Shown piece by piece: positions 28,800 to 43,099 of a DNA stretch of 64,000 bases; position 1 is the stretch's first letter, and each line of letters opens with the position of its first letter. This DNA comes from Rhytidiadelphus loreus (taxonomy: Eukaryota; Streptophyta; Bryopsida; Hypnales; Hylocomiaceae), in the NCBI GenBank assembly GCA_947034895.1, contig OX344761.1, forward strand, positions 89,789,447-89,853,446, in the 5' to 3' direction. The notes beneath the pieces were generated by a model. It worked only from the letters and a program-made list of their open reading frames with translations, was not told the DNA's origin and did no database searches. Position numbers and translations under genes: made by a program.

Positions 28800-31700
28800 A
28801 CATGGGCCTATCACAAATGCAGATAGCAAAAATTTATCAAATTTTTGGATGAATAGGAGCACTATTTATTTTTGTACTTTTCTTGAATGTCATTCATAGG
28901 ACACTTCTAATTCCTAAGGTCCTTACAGGAGTAAATCTAAAAGAATACAACCCTATCACCAAACCACTAGTAAAAAATGATCACATTCTCAAATGTGTAT
29001 TCTTTAAGTTTGTCCAATATTTTGGACCTTTGCAAAGTTTCGAGGTTAAGTTTTTTTTCCTTTGAAAGGTGTTTAGACTTTCAATCCAAGGTACGAGGAT
29101 TCTCCAAAATGAGGTAAGATAATTATTCCCAATTATAACTTGTTTGCAAAATTGTCAAACCATATATACTCTTACTTGAAATGTAAGTTGATTGAACATG
29201 AAAACCTATGATCAATTATTGCAATTTAAAAATCAAAATTGATTCATACATTGTCTAAAAAAATGTATGTGAAGTGCATCTAGAATCTCATGTGGACTCC
29301 CTGGTCCCTACAAGATTCAACAATAAATTAGACAATTTAACAAAGGAAACTAAGCTCAAATGTTTATTTGCAAGATTTCAAATGCCTATTACCTCTCAAA
29401 TCTCAATTCCAAACTAAGGCATTGTAGTAAAAACAAGGTTTGTATAAAATGGAGAATTGAAGAAGAGAAGATCTAAGAACTCCAATTATTTTTCCTATTC
29501 ATGCATGTGACACTCACTTACCAAAGTTACATTGCACTAATTATTTTAAAAAGTTTTATAGCGTCTCTAATTTTCTAGGACACAATAATTTTACACACTC
29601 ATTAATAGGATAAATTAACGTAGTCTAATTGCAATGCCCAAAATGTGTTTTGAAAAATTTGGCATCTAATTTGTTTTTTGTTTTTTGTTTTTTTCTCTCA
29701 TTTTCTCCTTGAAGATTAGAAATCCAAATAAACTTCTAAGTAATTTTATTTTTTATGATGATCCAAAGGTACAAAAAAAATTACGTTTTATGTTTTGTTT
29801 TGGGCCCAAACTTGAGTATGGCTACACAGGGAGTGGAGCATTATTTACAAGCTTTGAAATTTTTTATACTTCTTTCTTATTTGAGGCTCTACTTGAAGTC
29901 CCTAGATCTTCTTCTAAAGAAAAATTGAGTTATAGATCTCAAAAATTTGACAATACTTCTTTATCAAAAGCATGGGCACTCTTGAAAAAAACATTTTGAT
30001 TCACATTGCATGCTTTGATCTCACACATATATTGCCTCCATACTCCAAATATTACATATGTGACTATAATACTAGTCAAGAATAAAATCCTATTGTTGTA
30101 AATTCTAAAAGATGATTAATTTTCTTTTTTATAAGAAAATACACTTTTTTTGGCAATTTGGGATGTATATGCCAATTTTTGACTTATGAATCTTTAGGGA
30201 TTAAGTGATCATATGGATTTCTTGTGATTTATTCCTTTGGTCTATTATAACTAAATTTCTATTGGTGCTAGTTCACTCCAAAATACTTAGGAATTTTGAT
30301 AAAATCTAAATGAGAAATAAATTAATAGAAATTAGATATATTTTTCAGAAATGATTTCAATGGTTAAACTTTAAAAATCACAACTTCTATTTAGGATTTG
30401 AATTTTTCTATGCCAAGGTAGATCTATAAGGTTATAGCACAATGTAATACAAACAATCGTTGAATTTCTTAGAATTGGTATTTAGAGTATTAAAATTTTA
30501 TGCATATAATGACTTTTTTAATAGAGTCAAAAATTAGGATTTTATTATATACATGCTCACACCTACAAGAAATCATCAACAATTTATGATAAACAACTTT
30601 CTTGTGCTAATGATCCACAATGCCTATCACCATTTGGGTCACCACCTCTCAAAAGTTTTTAATTGCATTAGAAATGATTTGAAGATAACAAATTCTACGT
30701 ATATGTAGTGCATAATGCCAAGGAATCAAGGTAGAAATATTTAATTCAAATGAAGATTCAATTTTGCAATCTATAAAACCATCATAATTCTACTCTTCTT
30801 CATATCTCCTTTTGTGAAAGTCATGTTGAAATGTGAGAAAGTAGGTGAGTGTGGAGATGCATAATAATTAAAGAAGTTTCAAACTCCATTGGATGGTAAT
30901 GGACATTATGACTAGTGGTTAAGCCCTTAAGAATCACAAGATCATATTCTAAGCAATGAGAAATGTAAACATGTCCCAAGTAGAGTGAAAGCATGAAACA
31001 CTTTATTATTTTGTTGCATTTAAAAAGTAATTTATGCGATATTTTAGTTTTTGGAGGGGGAAAATTTAAAAATTAAAAAAAAAAAAATTTAAATTAGTAT
31101 TACATTGTGTATATTATATACTCAAAAATTTGTGCCTAAGGGAAAAAAATCTTTAAAAATTATGCACAAAACAAGTTAATAGAAAAACTTAGGAAAATAA
31201 ATACCCAAGGTAGACATGTCATTTATCGCACAGTGCCTAGAATTGCATGGTACATGTAATACTAATGATTGAAGTGTCAATGGTAGTCATCAATATTGCA
31301 CAACAACTTCACAAACACTGCATACTATGCAGTGAAGGGCCATTGGATTTCATTTTATAATAATCACATCTTTCTTGACAAAAATTACAATTGCAATGAA
31401 CTTATGTAATCTCATAGCTTGATTTGGTTATCTCCAAAGTATACACTTGACATGGATTGAGTGCACCAAATTTCAAGGAAAACTAACTTGGAATTTGTTT
31501 GGAAGAAGGCTTCAAAGTCTTTAAGTACAATGATTAATATGCCTACCTTAGATGTTTAAATTGTTAAAACATATTAAAAATATTCAAAAAATAAAATAGT
31601 GTAATTTTTTTTTAACAACTTGATGGACATGAGATTTCCCTAAAAATGATAGATAAATATTTTTTGAATGTCTAGAAATGCACTCAAGATAACTATCTTT

Positions 31701-34700
31701 GCATATATTGGTGGAGAAGGAATTAGCTATTTCTAGGAAGACCTTTAACAATGCAAACTATAAATTTACATAGCTCTAAGTTAGAAGAAAATATTTGTCT
31801 TGACCCTATGTAATTGGATTTACAACAACTCCTTTCGGAGTGAGGCTTTTGCAAAAAACATTGTCTACGTGCATGCTAAATTTCATAAGTAGATGAGATT
31901 TTTAGTATAAGCTGTTTGAAATTATCCAAATTATTTTGGCAATATAACATATGATTTGGGTACCTAATTGGGATTTATTTTTTATATATGCAAAGGAAAT
32001 GCATGTCCACACTTCGTATCAAAATATCAAAAGACCCATTCAAAATCAAGTTTGTAGAAAATTGACTAAATTTCTATTTGTCTCTTCAATGAGCACTTGA
32101 TCTATAATTGGTGCAAATTGATGAGTAACTTGCCAATGATATTAGTTCCAAAATTACAAACTCTAAGTCTAAGATAATAGGACAACTTCGTTGCAAAAAT
32201 GGTTACTATAGATTCCTACTTCAAAATTTAAATCTTTTGAACATGGTGACTTTATCTTATATACAACACTATAAAAATTTATAGTACATTTACATGGTGT
32301 CAATAAATAAATGAAATCTAAAATATTTCAAAGTGTCGTTTTTAGAAATACAAACTTGTCTTTAGGTAGGACCTAAAAGCATCTCAAAAGAAATCTACCT
32401 ATTTCACCTACAAGTCTCAAATAAATATCCTTGAACCATCCAAAATATATGCTAAAATCAATTCTATAGAAAAACTTCCATATTGAATGTAAATTTCAAT
32501 TTCAATTGACAATCTTTTATGATATTGTAAGAATTGCTTAACCCCGAGTACTAAGGGATAGTCTAAATTTTCAACACTGTATAGATGTATTATTTGAAAA
32601 TGCAACTTAAATGAATATTTTAATAGTGTCTATTAAACATAAAGTTGTAAAATGTGATCCATAGATCATATCTATATGGATGGATCTATTACCTTTCTAA
32701 CTAATATTTATCAATAGAAATCAAAATCAAGAATTTAAAGTTCTTTCAAAATTAATTGTATATTGAATATTTGTAATTTTCATAATATACATTTTTTCTA
32801 ATTTTAAAATACTAAGTTCTAATTATGATGGTTATTTATTAAAGTCAATTTTAAAGGGTCATTTCTTCAACAAAAGAATACATTTTTGAAGTGAAACATA
32901 TTTTTATTCTATAAACCGTAGAATATTTACAAAGCAACTTTTAAAAATGTTTATTATACAAATTTTAGAGTATAGACATAAGAATCTATAACAACAAGAT
33001 GGATGAGAAAAATAAAATTTTATATATTGGATGAAAGCACAAGACACTTATACTCATTTAGTGCCATTTGTTGTGTATCTACAATCATTACTTTGGGAAG
33101 CTCATTAAGTCAATGTATTTGAAATTAATATTTGAATTGTATTCTATATTCTCAAAGCTATCCATATTTTTTGAAATTTTAAGAAATCATATACTACTTA
33201 AAAATCATTTTTCATTATTTGTTGTGTTTTACAATTTACATGTTTTTTAGTACTATTACAGATTCAAAATAATGAATCTCACATGTCAAATGTAAACTAA
33301 AAACAAATAAATAGGTAGCAAGGATATTTTTTGGTTATGCAATGAACTTTTAAGTACCCTAAAAGATCCAATTATATATAAACTAAGTGACGCCCATGCA
33401 ACCAACTTAAGTAAAATGGCTTTCAAAAATTAACTCTAATTAAATTTTTTTGGTTTTTTTTAATATCAAAGAGATGTATATGAAATACATAGAGTGGATA
33501 TTTGAGCAAGAATTAGATATTTTATTACTACCAGTAAAGAACAATTGCCATAGAGCACTTATAAGTAAAGTGCAATAATAGTGAAGAAGAATTAAGAAAG
33601 CTTGGTGGTACAGTACAATAGAAGTGAAGATATAAATAAGAAAGTTCATTGTTTAGTATTGCATTAATTTTGCAATGGAGCAATGGATAGAGAGAAATTT
33701 GCTAAAAAGTCTTGAATTGGCAAGCAACTTGTATAATGCACTTTACACAGATGGGGTATTTGTCTATCATTTCTTGAACTAAGACACACAGATAAGCAAT
33801 GAATGTAGAGGAACCAAAGATCTAAAACACATTTACTAAGTAATAAATGTACAATCATTTTTAATCAAAACAAATATAAGGCAATGTTATATAAGTGTGT
33901 TACATAGATTTTGAAATGATATTCTTGTACTAAATTTTAAATTGTCCATAATTTGAATAGAGATATTCATGTCAAAAGTCACACTTCAATTTGACTAATT
34001 ATTTCTAATAGTTATTTTGATTATTTATAACAATTCCTAGAGAATCCATGTAATTGCAAGCTATTTTTTTTTCCATTTCTTATAAAGTGCCAAATTGGCG
34101 ATATTAAATGTTATAGTGGTGCTTGAAATTTCAACATTCATCTACATATTGGATAGAAAATACCACACTAGTACATATCACATATCCATAATTTTGTTTT
34201 CATCCATTCTCTGGCAATTTCATCCAATAAATTTTTATAATTTTTATAGTTTGGGCAATTTCATCCAAAATTTTATTGTTTGTTCCAAGGGCTTAGTGCA
34301 GGGTCAATTATTTTGGTGCAATTTGATGACAAATTGCTAGAAAATAGAACACTGCTACAAGTATAGTCTCTTTAATAAATAAATGATTATTTTTTCTCTT
34401 TAACTCTAGAGTATTCAATTTTTTTCAAAAAGACAAATTCTCATTTCATACATAATTTGGTTATCAAGATTTATTACCCCCCAGAGGTGCAAAGGGTAGT
34501 CCAAATTCCCAAAAAATTTAAGATGTATCATAAAATTAAAATTAGAAAAATAATTTAATGATGACTTTCAAACAAACATTAGAAAATGAGACCCATAGAT
34601 TACATTCACGTGCTTAAATCAATTGTTATAACATCCAATATTTTTCAAAAATGTTTGAAAAATGAATTGGAAATTCCTTCTAAATTGAATACTATTTGGA

Positions 34701-37000
34701 TATTAAAAAAATTCACATGATTTTTTCTTTTTAGTTCAAATTTTTTAATTCTAAAAATCACAATGCTCTAATATTTTTATTTTATTTATTTACTCAAATC
34801 ATTTTGGAAGTGCCATTTTTGAACTTAAAAAAATCCTTTTTAAAGTCAAATACACTTGTGCCCCCTTGAACTTTAGAATATTTGTAAAGAATAATTTCAA
34901 AGATCTATAATGTGCTAATGTAAGAGAGATCATTCAAGAATTCACAAACATTTAGATGAATGAAAAAATGAAGATTTTTTATACTTGAGACATATTTGCT
35001 TTCATCCATTGCTTCAAAGTTTGAACTCTTGGTTCTTGAAGAATTAAAATATTCTAAAATATTTTGCGATGTACCAACTATACATATCATATTAATTACT
35101 ATATATTGTTTAAAAAAAACTTTTGAAGAAATAAAGTGAAAATTTCATTGAAAATTGACTTGAAATATTTTAATGCAAATTTGAAGTTTTAAGTGTTCAA
35201 CATATTACATCGTGTGAATTTGGCATTTGACACATTGAGTTTGCAGAAGTTTAAAAAGTCATTTTTAATATTGAAAAAATACACCTTCGAAAGTTTAGAT
35301 CATAGTGACTCTCATAAGCTTTCATATACTTCAAACGTTGCCATAACTAATGAGAAACTAGATTTTTTTTCAACAAATTTTAGACATGTTGAGGTACAAG
35401 TAAATTGATTTTTCTCAATTTCTATATAAAATTTAGACATTTAAAAAATATGACATAAAATTATAATTTAAAAAGGGTTCAATTTTAAAAGGGTACAATT
35501 TTTTTCAAGATTCTTTAGTAAGTGAGATGACAATTCTTTTTGGAATTTTGTGGTAACAATTTTTATTGATTAAAATTTTGTTTTAATTAAAATATGACCC
35601 TAAATAGTTACTAATTTTAAAATCCACTCTCCAAATCCCCCAAAAGATATCAAATAAATTTTATGTAAATATTTTTATATGAAATTTAAAATCAATTAAT
35701 CTTTTGGTTATTTTGGAATAAATTATAAGAAATATAAATATTTGGAGTCATATTTCAATAATTAATAGTTCACTCAATAGAAATTTAAAGTATGTAAAAC
35801 TCTTACTACAAACATTTTTTAAATTAAAAACTCTTTTTTTAAAAGTTTGGAATTTTATTTTATATATAGTGCACTGCTTATATAACAAGAAGTTCTATTT
35901 TTGTTTAAAATTTGTAATTATTACAAGATTTTGACCATTAGAAATTTAGCAATTATTTTTCTTACATACCTTCTATTTCAAAAAGGATAATTATAAAAAT
36001 CATTATTTCTTAAGTGCATTTTTATTTATTTATGGTTTTTTAGTTTTATTTTCAACACAAATATTTAGAGGCAAAATTATGTAATACACATGCATTTTCC
36101 TAAGCAATTCAAGAATCAAAATTTCACCTCTATGAAGATAGGAAAAGCTTACTTTTGAAGTTTAAAGAATGTGATTTTACAAATGGTGGTACTTTAAACT
36201 CTTAGGGGGAAAAGTTGTCTTATGTAGAAAGTTCATAATGTACAAGGGTACTTAGTTGTGTAGAGGTTGTGATTGGCCATGAAATTTTCTAGGCCTATAC
36301 AACTCAAAATAGGGATACCTTTTGCACTACACACCCATATAATATGCACCTACAACTGCATTCCCTTGAAAAATCATGCTTCAACAAGTCTTTCAAAAGA
36401 TCTTGCAACTACATCTCTTTTAAGGTAGCTAGAATAACCCATTGTTGTCCCATTGGTTGTTTCACATATTTAGATTGATTGGTATTACAAAATAATTGCA
36501 ATAGAAATATAGACTAGAAAAATATTCAATTGTATTTAGGTAAATTCATTTTTGAAAAAGAAAAGAAGGGACATTGTTGTTGGTCAATGCAAAAACATAT
36601 AGCTTCCCATTTTTTCCCCTAGGGGGGACTATTATTTTTATTATTTTATTCTAATGTGTCTTTCTTAATTCTCCTCACACTTGCAATGGTAATCCTAAAT
36701 GTTCCTTAAGATTGTAGTATAATGAATGAATATTTTGCTATGTGTAGGAAGTGCACATTGATGTTAATTGAAGTCATAAAATTGTACCTTTCAATCCATT
36801 CCAAACCTTTTCAATGTCAATTCCACATTGGTTGTTATAATGCAAACTCTTTACTGTCTTCACTATATTAGGATACAACATGATACAATTGAGCTTGAAA
36901 GTAGGGGTCCCAATTGGATTGGGGCAATTTTGGATGCACCTATATTATATGGAAAACTTTTGAGGCAATTTTTGAACTTATGTGCTCAAGAATATTTAAT
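28800..37000. other. Long AT-rich stretch without recognised features
   Basis: No coding exon, transposon terminus or tandem repeat that I can support. The open frames are short and of AT-driven composition. Probably old, decayed repeat DNA. Confidence 0.5.
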
Positions 37001-38704
37001 GCTTTTGAATAAAATCTTCAACCTAATGGGAGCTATTAAAACATCCTCCATGGAAACATAATATTTGTGCAATAACGGTTAGGAGAGTCCAAAATGAAAA
37101 AATGTGCCCTAATCCAACTTTTATTAGACTCATCACTTTCACATGCTCGGGGGGCATTTAGAGTGTCCATTAGAAACCATGTGCGAACAAAACTTTGGAC
37201 CCCCTATATACTTTTTGAATAATAAAAATAAATAAATAAATAAAATATGAATAGATTTCCCTACTTTGAAAGTTTATGTTTTGAATTATTGATATTTTTA
37301 TTTGTTAATAATAATTAATTACAAATTTTTGAAGTAAAAAGATACACTGTAGAACTAAAAAATAACTTTCACATCCCTATATTATATAAGAAAAAATAGT
37401 CTAAAAAATGAACAAAAAATTCCTAAAAATAACTCATTATTGAAAGCTCATTTTGAGTTGAATATTGACTCAATGGTCATTTAAATGTGTCCTCTATAAT
37501 TATTTGAGTTGAAAAACATGCCATTTTAGTTCATTTTCAACCTCTTCTAGAAATCATTTCATATTTTATTTGAGTTGGAAATTTTGGCAATAGAAAGCTA
37601 TAGTCATTATTAAACAATGTTCAAAATTTTAGGTTGAAATTATAGTTTATTAGAAACCACTTGTTCGCACGTGGATTGTTATAGTAGAACTAAGTGCACC
37701 CCCAAGTTGCACAATAGCTTTTGCTTTTATATAGAGCGCGGCAAGCAAGCAAACAACTATGGTCAAAGGGAATCATAGCGATGACCACCAAATGTGCAAT
37801 TCCTCTAACCAATCATCCATCTTTGTCTTTGACACTAGTTAGCAATATGAATAATGTCTATAGGTAGGATGTCAAGTGCTTGAGGGTTTTAGGTAATGTG
37901 AAAGGATTGAAAGTACCCACACAACAATATGCAAATGGGCCAAGGCTACGGCAGTGGACCACGGCAAGCACACTAATGTTGAAAGGATGGTTGGCCACTT
38001 CAAAATTTAGAGAGTGTACTAGCAAATGAAAGGGCTCACGCATGGCTTGGTATGGTTTGCGGATGTCTTCTTGACATATATTTCAAGATACAAACCTCCA
38101 TTTGACCCTCACAATGGCAATGACTTTGATGAAGTGTTGACCTTCAACCTTGAGCCCCGTGCATCTCCTTGTTGCCATGTCCCAATCTCATGGCACTATA
38201 GGGAATAAGAAGAGCACAAAAGCCACGGTCTTCAGTATCGCATGCCAAAACCCCAATTGACACCCCAATCTAGAGTTGCCACCATGGAAATGGGTTGAGA
38301 TGCCATAGCCAAAATTTGCCCCATTTTCAAAAGCATCCACGTCAACATGCCCGGGATGTACTATTATATTGCCCCTACATCTCCACACTTACATGCCTCC
38401 ATTTGAAGGGATTATTGTAAACCATCAACAAAAGCCACTCTTTGTGCTCATTATATTGCAATCCTTAATGGGAAGGTAACAAAAATCTCATGATATGCTA
38501 TTGATCATACACGATAGACATAAATATATTGTTGTATACTTAAGAATGTTTGGAAATCATGCCAAACCATTTGTTGACTTGGGAAGATTTAATCACCATT
38601 TATGTCCGAATTTTTTTAATCCAATGTAGACCCAACTGATGGAGACTTTGTATTGGAAAAAAAATCATAACTTAAGTGTGAGGAAGTTTGAGTTCATGTG
38701 TTGT

Positions 38705-38934
38705 CACTATAAGAAACCCATGTTTTAAGTGATGTTTTGTAATTTTTTCAGACGGATTTTAGGTGACGTCAAAAAAAAAACTTGTGTTTTTTTGTCGAAA
38801 ATCAAGTCAAATATAACATGTGGATGTTATATTGAACATGATTATTGACAACAAAACACAAGTTTTTTTTTATCACCTAAAATCCGTCTAAAAAAATTAC
38901 AGAACATCACCTGAAACGCGGGTTTCTTATAGTG
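38705..38934. mobile_element. CACTA-type MITE (230 bp) with 3-bp target duplication
   Basis: Starts CACTATAAGAAACCC and ends GGGTTTCTTATAGTG. Flanked by TGT at 38702-38704 and 38935-38937. The two halves are inverted repeats over most of their length (for example agacggattttaggtga against tcacctaaaatccgtct), so it would fold into a near-complete hairpin. CACTA termini with 3-bp duplications define the superfamily. Confidence 0.9.
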
Positions 38935-38943
38935 TGTCATCAA

Positions 38944-39507
38944 CCCTTGATGCAACAAACATTCAAATTTTGACCAATGGATGAAAAACAAAAACTTCTA
39001 GAGCACACCAAATATTCTTTTTTTCATCCATCTAAATATTTATAATTCTTTTTGTTATTTCTCTTATATTTACATAGTGTGGATTTTCACAACCTCCTTT
39101 TGTAGATCTAGTCTATAGTTCAAGGGGGGTTAAGTGCGTTTGATCTTGAAACTTACTTTTTCAATTCAAAGAATGACCCTCCAAAAATGATTTCAAATGA
39201 ATAAGTATAATAAGAATCTTACAAAATCATGATAATTAGGACTTAATACGTTGAACTCAATTCAAAATAATCTTGTTAAAACTTAGAATATTCAATCTAA
39301 AATAAAATTATGAGGAATTTCAAATTTTTGATTACAAATTTTATTGACAAATATTAGTTAGTATAGAATTGATTTAATTGTATTGATATGATCTAATCAT
39401 ATTTTACAATTTTGTTTTAAAACTATCACTTAAGCAATATTCTAAATTGCGATTTATGATGCATATCCACAATTTGGAAATTTAGACTATCACTATTTTT
39501 TAAAGGG
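38944..39507 (+). mobile_element. TTAA-type element, second subfamily, copy 2 (564 bp)
   Basis: Left flank TCAA (a one-base-changed TTAA) then CCCTTGATG; right end CCTTTAAAGGG-type boundary at 39507 followed by TTAA at 39508-39511. Related to 5950-6475. It abuts a CACTA-type MITE on its left and a CATTAG MITE on its right. Confidence 0.6.
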
Positions 39508-39513
39508 TTAAAG

Positions 39514-39803
39514 CATTAGATGGTTTTCGAGGCCTCTAAGAGACTGTGGGTTCCCCAGCTGCGAGAACGCAGGGAACCGGACAGCTGGCCTGTCACCTCA
39601 GCGTCCTACGTGGTCGAGAGGCGGCCAGGTCATTTCCGGAAAAATAAATTCAACTTCTTTTATCATTTGAAGAATTTTAATTTTTTTTTTTTCAAATTTT
39701 TTTTCAAATTTTTTTTTCGACTGTCGGCTATCCTTCACTGCAGGGAACAGTGAAGGGAACAGCCTTGAAACGGGCTCTCCCTGGCCTCAAAAAACATGTA
39801 ATG
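39514..39803. mobile_element. CATTAG-family MITE (290 bp)
   Basis: Begins CATTAGATGG and ends ACATGTAATG, with TAAAG on both sides (39509-39513 and 39804-39808) as a possible 5-bp target duplication. Carries ctacgtggtcgagaggc. It lies immediately right of a TTAA element. Confidence 0.75.
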
Positions 39804-40153
39804 TAAAGACATCCTAAAGTTTTTCATGTAAGTGTTCAAGATTGGTTCCTATTATTTGATTGTTTAAATTTTTTTGGTCTTGGTAGGAATGAAAAGGAGA
39901 TTCAAGATTATTTTAGGATGCATTTTTGGGACTTTGTATAAATAACCTATTAATTTTCAAAGTGTTGAAAATAGGTGTACCAAAATTTAATTCCAAATTC
40001 TCATAAAAAGAAATTGAGCATTTAGGCAAGAATTTATAGGCGTCGGTTTTAGAAATGTGTCACAATTTTGGTGCAAATATCTTACCCAAATTGTAACAAT
40101 GCTAAAAGGATCAAGTTTTTTGGAACACAATTGCTTTGTCATGTTTTTATTAA

Positions 40154-40550
40154 CCCCTAAAGGTTCAAACACTGTTTTTTGACAACATGGTAATTTGGGG
40201 CAACTCACTACAAATGGATTTTTCATTTTTTTTCTTTGAAAATTTCACACAACATGTGTCCAAGAAGTAGGTTTAAGGTGCAACAATCTTCATAACTTTT
40301 GACTGCATGGTGAAAAAGTTATTGCATGATTTGTAATTTTCAGCAATCGACGATTTAGCTTAGGTAGCCAAAATAACTTCTTAAAAAATCACTTTTTAAA
40401 AAATAAAATTTTGAAATTGATTCTCTAGATTTTAATATAAATGATTAGCTTTGAATCATTCCATTTTGATTGATGAGATGAAAGTTATGACGAGTTTTAG
40501 TTTACAGGTAGGTATGGCGTCCATAGATTCCATATGCCTGGCTTTAGGGG
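40154..40550 (+). mobile_element. Short piggyBac-like TTAA element (397 bp)
   Basis: Flanked by TTAA at 40150-40153 and 40551-40554. Left end CCCCTAAAGG, right end (reverse complement) CCCCTAAAGC. The interior matches parts of the 4941 and 2583 copies, for example the block around atttggggcaactcactac. It sits inside an older element related to 7707-8593. Confidence 0.75.
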
Positions 40551-40554
40551 TTAA

Positions 40555-41107
40555 CTATGTTGGACAATTTTCTATAAAAACATTTTCTTCTCATTTCAAA
40601 TGCTATAATCTTGTAATCTTTGTGGTGAAAGATTTTGAATTTTTTTCCATATATTCCAAAGGTTTGGTTATATGTTTTTACTATTTACATTTAAAAAATC
40701 AAATTCCCCATTGCAAAATAAATTATCCAAAAATGATTAGTAAATTGTCAAATAACTAATTCTCTAATCTAGAGTAAGGTAGACACTTTATTTGCTCCTT
40801 AAATTTTTCATGAGTGTATTTAATAATACATAATGGTATATAATCCTCATCTTTCTAAATCCAATAGGATTTGAAGTCTGTTGTCCTTGTCTAGTTAGGG
40901 TCAAGTTCATTTTCCATCAACTTCAAATTCTATAATCTTTCAATCGATGTAATCAAATGGGCTAAATTTTTTTCACATGTTGACATGATGATCTACTACA
41001 TTTTCGTATGAATTCAGGAAAAAAAATCTATAGTTTTGATCAATGCACCAAATATTGGCAGTTTTTGACAATTTCTCAAAAGAAACACCCTCTATTCTTA
41101 AGGGATT
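40555..41107 (+). mobile_element. TTAA-type element, third subfamily, right part
   Basis: Homologous in order to about 8010-8593, ending in CTTAAGGG at 41107. Its left part is separated by the 397-bp element at 40154-40550, which inserted into it. The left part before 40150 is too diverged for me to place its end. Confidence 0.5.
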
Positions 41108-42201
41108 GAGGAATATGACCTATTTCCAACAATTTTAAGTGTTTTAGCATATGTCCAATTGAGCGATGGTGCGTATGGAGGGGATAATTTTTTCTAATTA
41201 GGAAATAGAAATATTGAAGACTGCACTCTTTTTTGCTAATTTTCCATCAAGTTTGGAATTAGTAGAAATTGAAGAAGTGTAGATTCTAGTTCTATTTGTT
41301 TTTTATTTATAAGCAAACTTGTTTTTAAAAAGTGCAAAACTAAAAATTGGTCTTAGCAACTTTAATAGGTGTCAATGTGTTATTCATTACACAATAATAA
41401 AGGCCTTGGTTGACATCACATTCCCCTCATTCATAGAAATAGGTCACTCTATCTAACACAAATGTGGCCTTGGTTAGAAACCAAGGCTTTTTTTAGCATT
41501 ATGATGTTAGATTGCACTAGAAAAAATGGCAACAAATCATGAATTGTTAGCTAGAAAACTTCTAATTAAAAAAATCTTGAATGAAATCACTAGATTGTGG
41601 ACGAAAACATAATTATATGCATGTGATATGTGCTAATGTGCTATTTCTATCCAATATGTGCACAAATGTTCAAATTTGAAGTACCACTATAACATTTTAT
41701 ATCGACACTTTGGCACTTCATAAAAATTGTACAAAAAAACCTATTGGAGTTGGAGGACGTGTAAAGGAGTTGACCCATTTAAAACCATCACCCCATTCTC
41801 ACAACTCAGACTCTTCCATTTCTAATCAATAGTATTGTAGGTTACAACTCATGTACAACATAGTCAACATGAGTAGCTGAAATGTCTGGGAGGTGTACAT
41901 TGAAAGCATAAAATGATTATAACATGTACATTGAAAGTCACAATGATCACCTACATCAGTTTTTGTAAGTATTCTATGGTTGGAAATTGTTTTGCCTACA
42001 GATCAAGAATGGAACACACAAAATCTTCACGAAAAAAAATTTCATTCTTATCTCTATTTTGAGGGATAAAATGTCAAAAATTATGAAATCCTTCTTAAAT
42101 CTATTTATCTATGAGAAAAAAAATTCCTCAACCTCCTCCATGCCACAAGTAGGCTGAATTGCTTAAGTGTTTGGAAATAGGTTGTCATCATGATATCCTA
42201 A

Positions 42202-42655
42202 GAGCATCTACAGTGCACCCGGTTTTTCCATATGTATGGGCACTGTGCTGAGTGTTAGGTCACTTTGAATTAATTTTGCACTCCAATACAACTGGTATGG
42301 TTCTCAGCAATTCCCTAGTCTTGGTATGCGCCCCCTCGGAATCGACAAATTTCCAAAATGAAGGGTCCACATTTGTCTTGGTATACTAAAATTTATTATT
42401 GTCATAGCTTCTTCCACATTGTTATATGTGCCATTCAATGCAACATTCCCTTGATTCTATGAAAAGTCTTTTTTATTGTAGATTTTTTTCTTTTTTTCTT
42501 TTTATAATGTGGAAAAGTCCCATTCACGTTGGAATTGTCGGTGTTGCATTGGATCGAATTGTTCTAAAAAAAACCTGGCACTGTACAGACCTTATGGAAT
42601 GCCCCTACACATGTCGATACAAGGATTGTTTTAACCGGGTGCACTGCAGATGCCC
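42202..42655. mobile_element. Tourist-like (PIF/Harbinger) MITE, 454 bp
   Basis: Terminal inverted repeats begin GAGCATCTACAGTGCACCC on the left and GGGCATCTGCAGTGCACCC on the right (reverse complement), flanked by TAA at 42199-42201 and 42656-42658. A TAA target and GRGCATCT ends are typical of Tourist elements. No transposase. Confidence 0.85.
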
Positions 42656-42891
42656 TAAAAGCATCGCCACCAGTTGCACGCCAAATGACCACTGTACCCA
42701 AAAGTGGTGAGGGCTTTGGAGTCCCGTGAGATGTGGTTGTGCCATGATGACATAGTGATCTCCACCAACAACCCTCTAAAATTGGATTGAGCATAATTTT
42801 TCAAATGCCATCGAGGCACCAGACAATGTGGCTTATTCTTGAAGCTAATAATTTTAGGATTGAGTTTTTTGTTGAACATTGCAATGGATCT

Positions 42892-43085
42892 ATGGATTAA
42901 AAATAAAAACTTTATCTTGTACCCCACTTGAACATATAGTAATGGATTAAAAATAAAACTTTTTATTTTGTATCCCACATGAACACATAGTAATGGATTA
43001 AAAATAAAACTTCTTATCTTGTACCCCATATGAACATATACTAATGGACTAAAAATAAAAGGTTTATCTCTTACATTAAAGGTAT
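42892..43085. repeat. Minisatellite, four units of 50-51 bp
   Basis: atggattaaaaataaaa starts at 42892, 42942, 42993 and (as atggactaaa) 43044. Each unit continues through a cttgtaccccacttgaacata-type segment. It lies 237 bp right of the Tourist MITE. Confidence 0.9.
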
Positions 43086-43099
43086 GTAAAACATATACA

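Noticed and set aside
29685..29999. 104-codon plus frame in the long AT-rich region
   Set aside because: No recognisable domain, AT-driven residue composition, no splice-linked partner.
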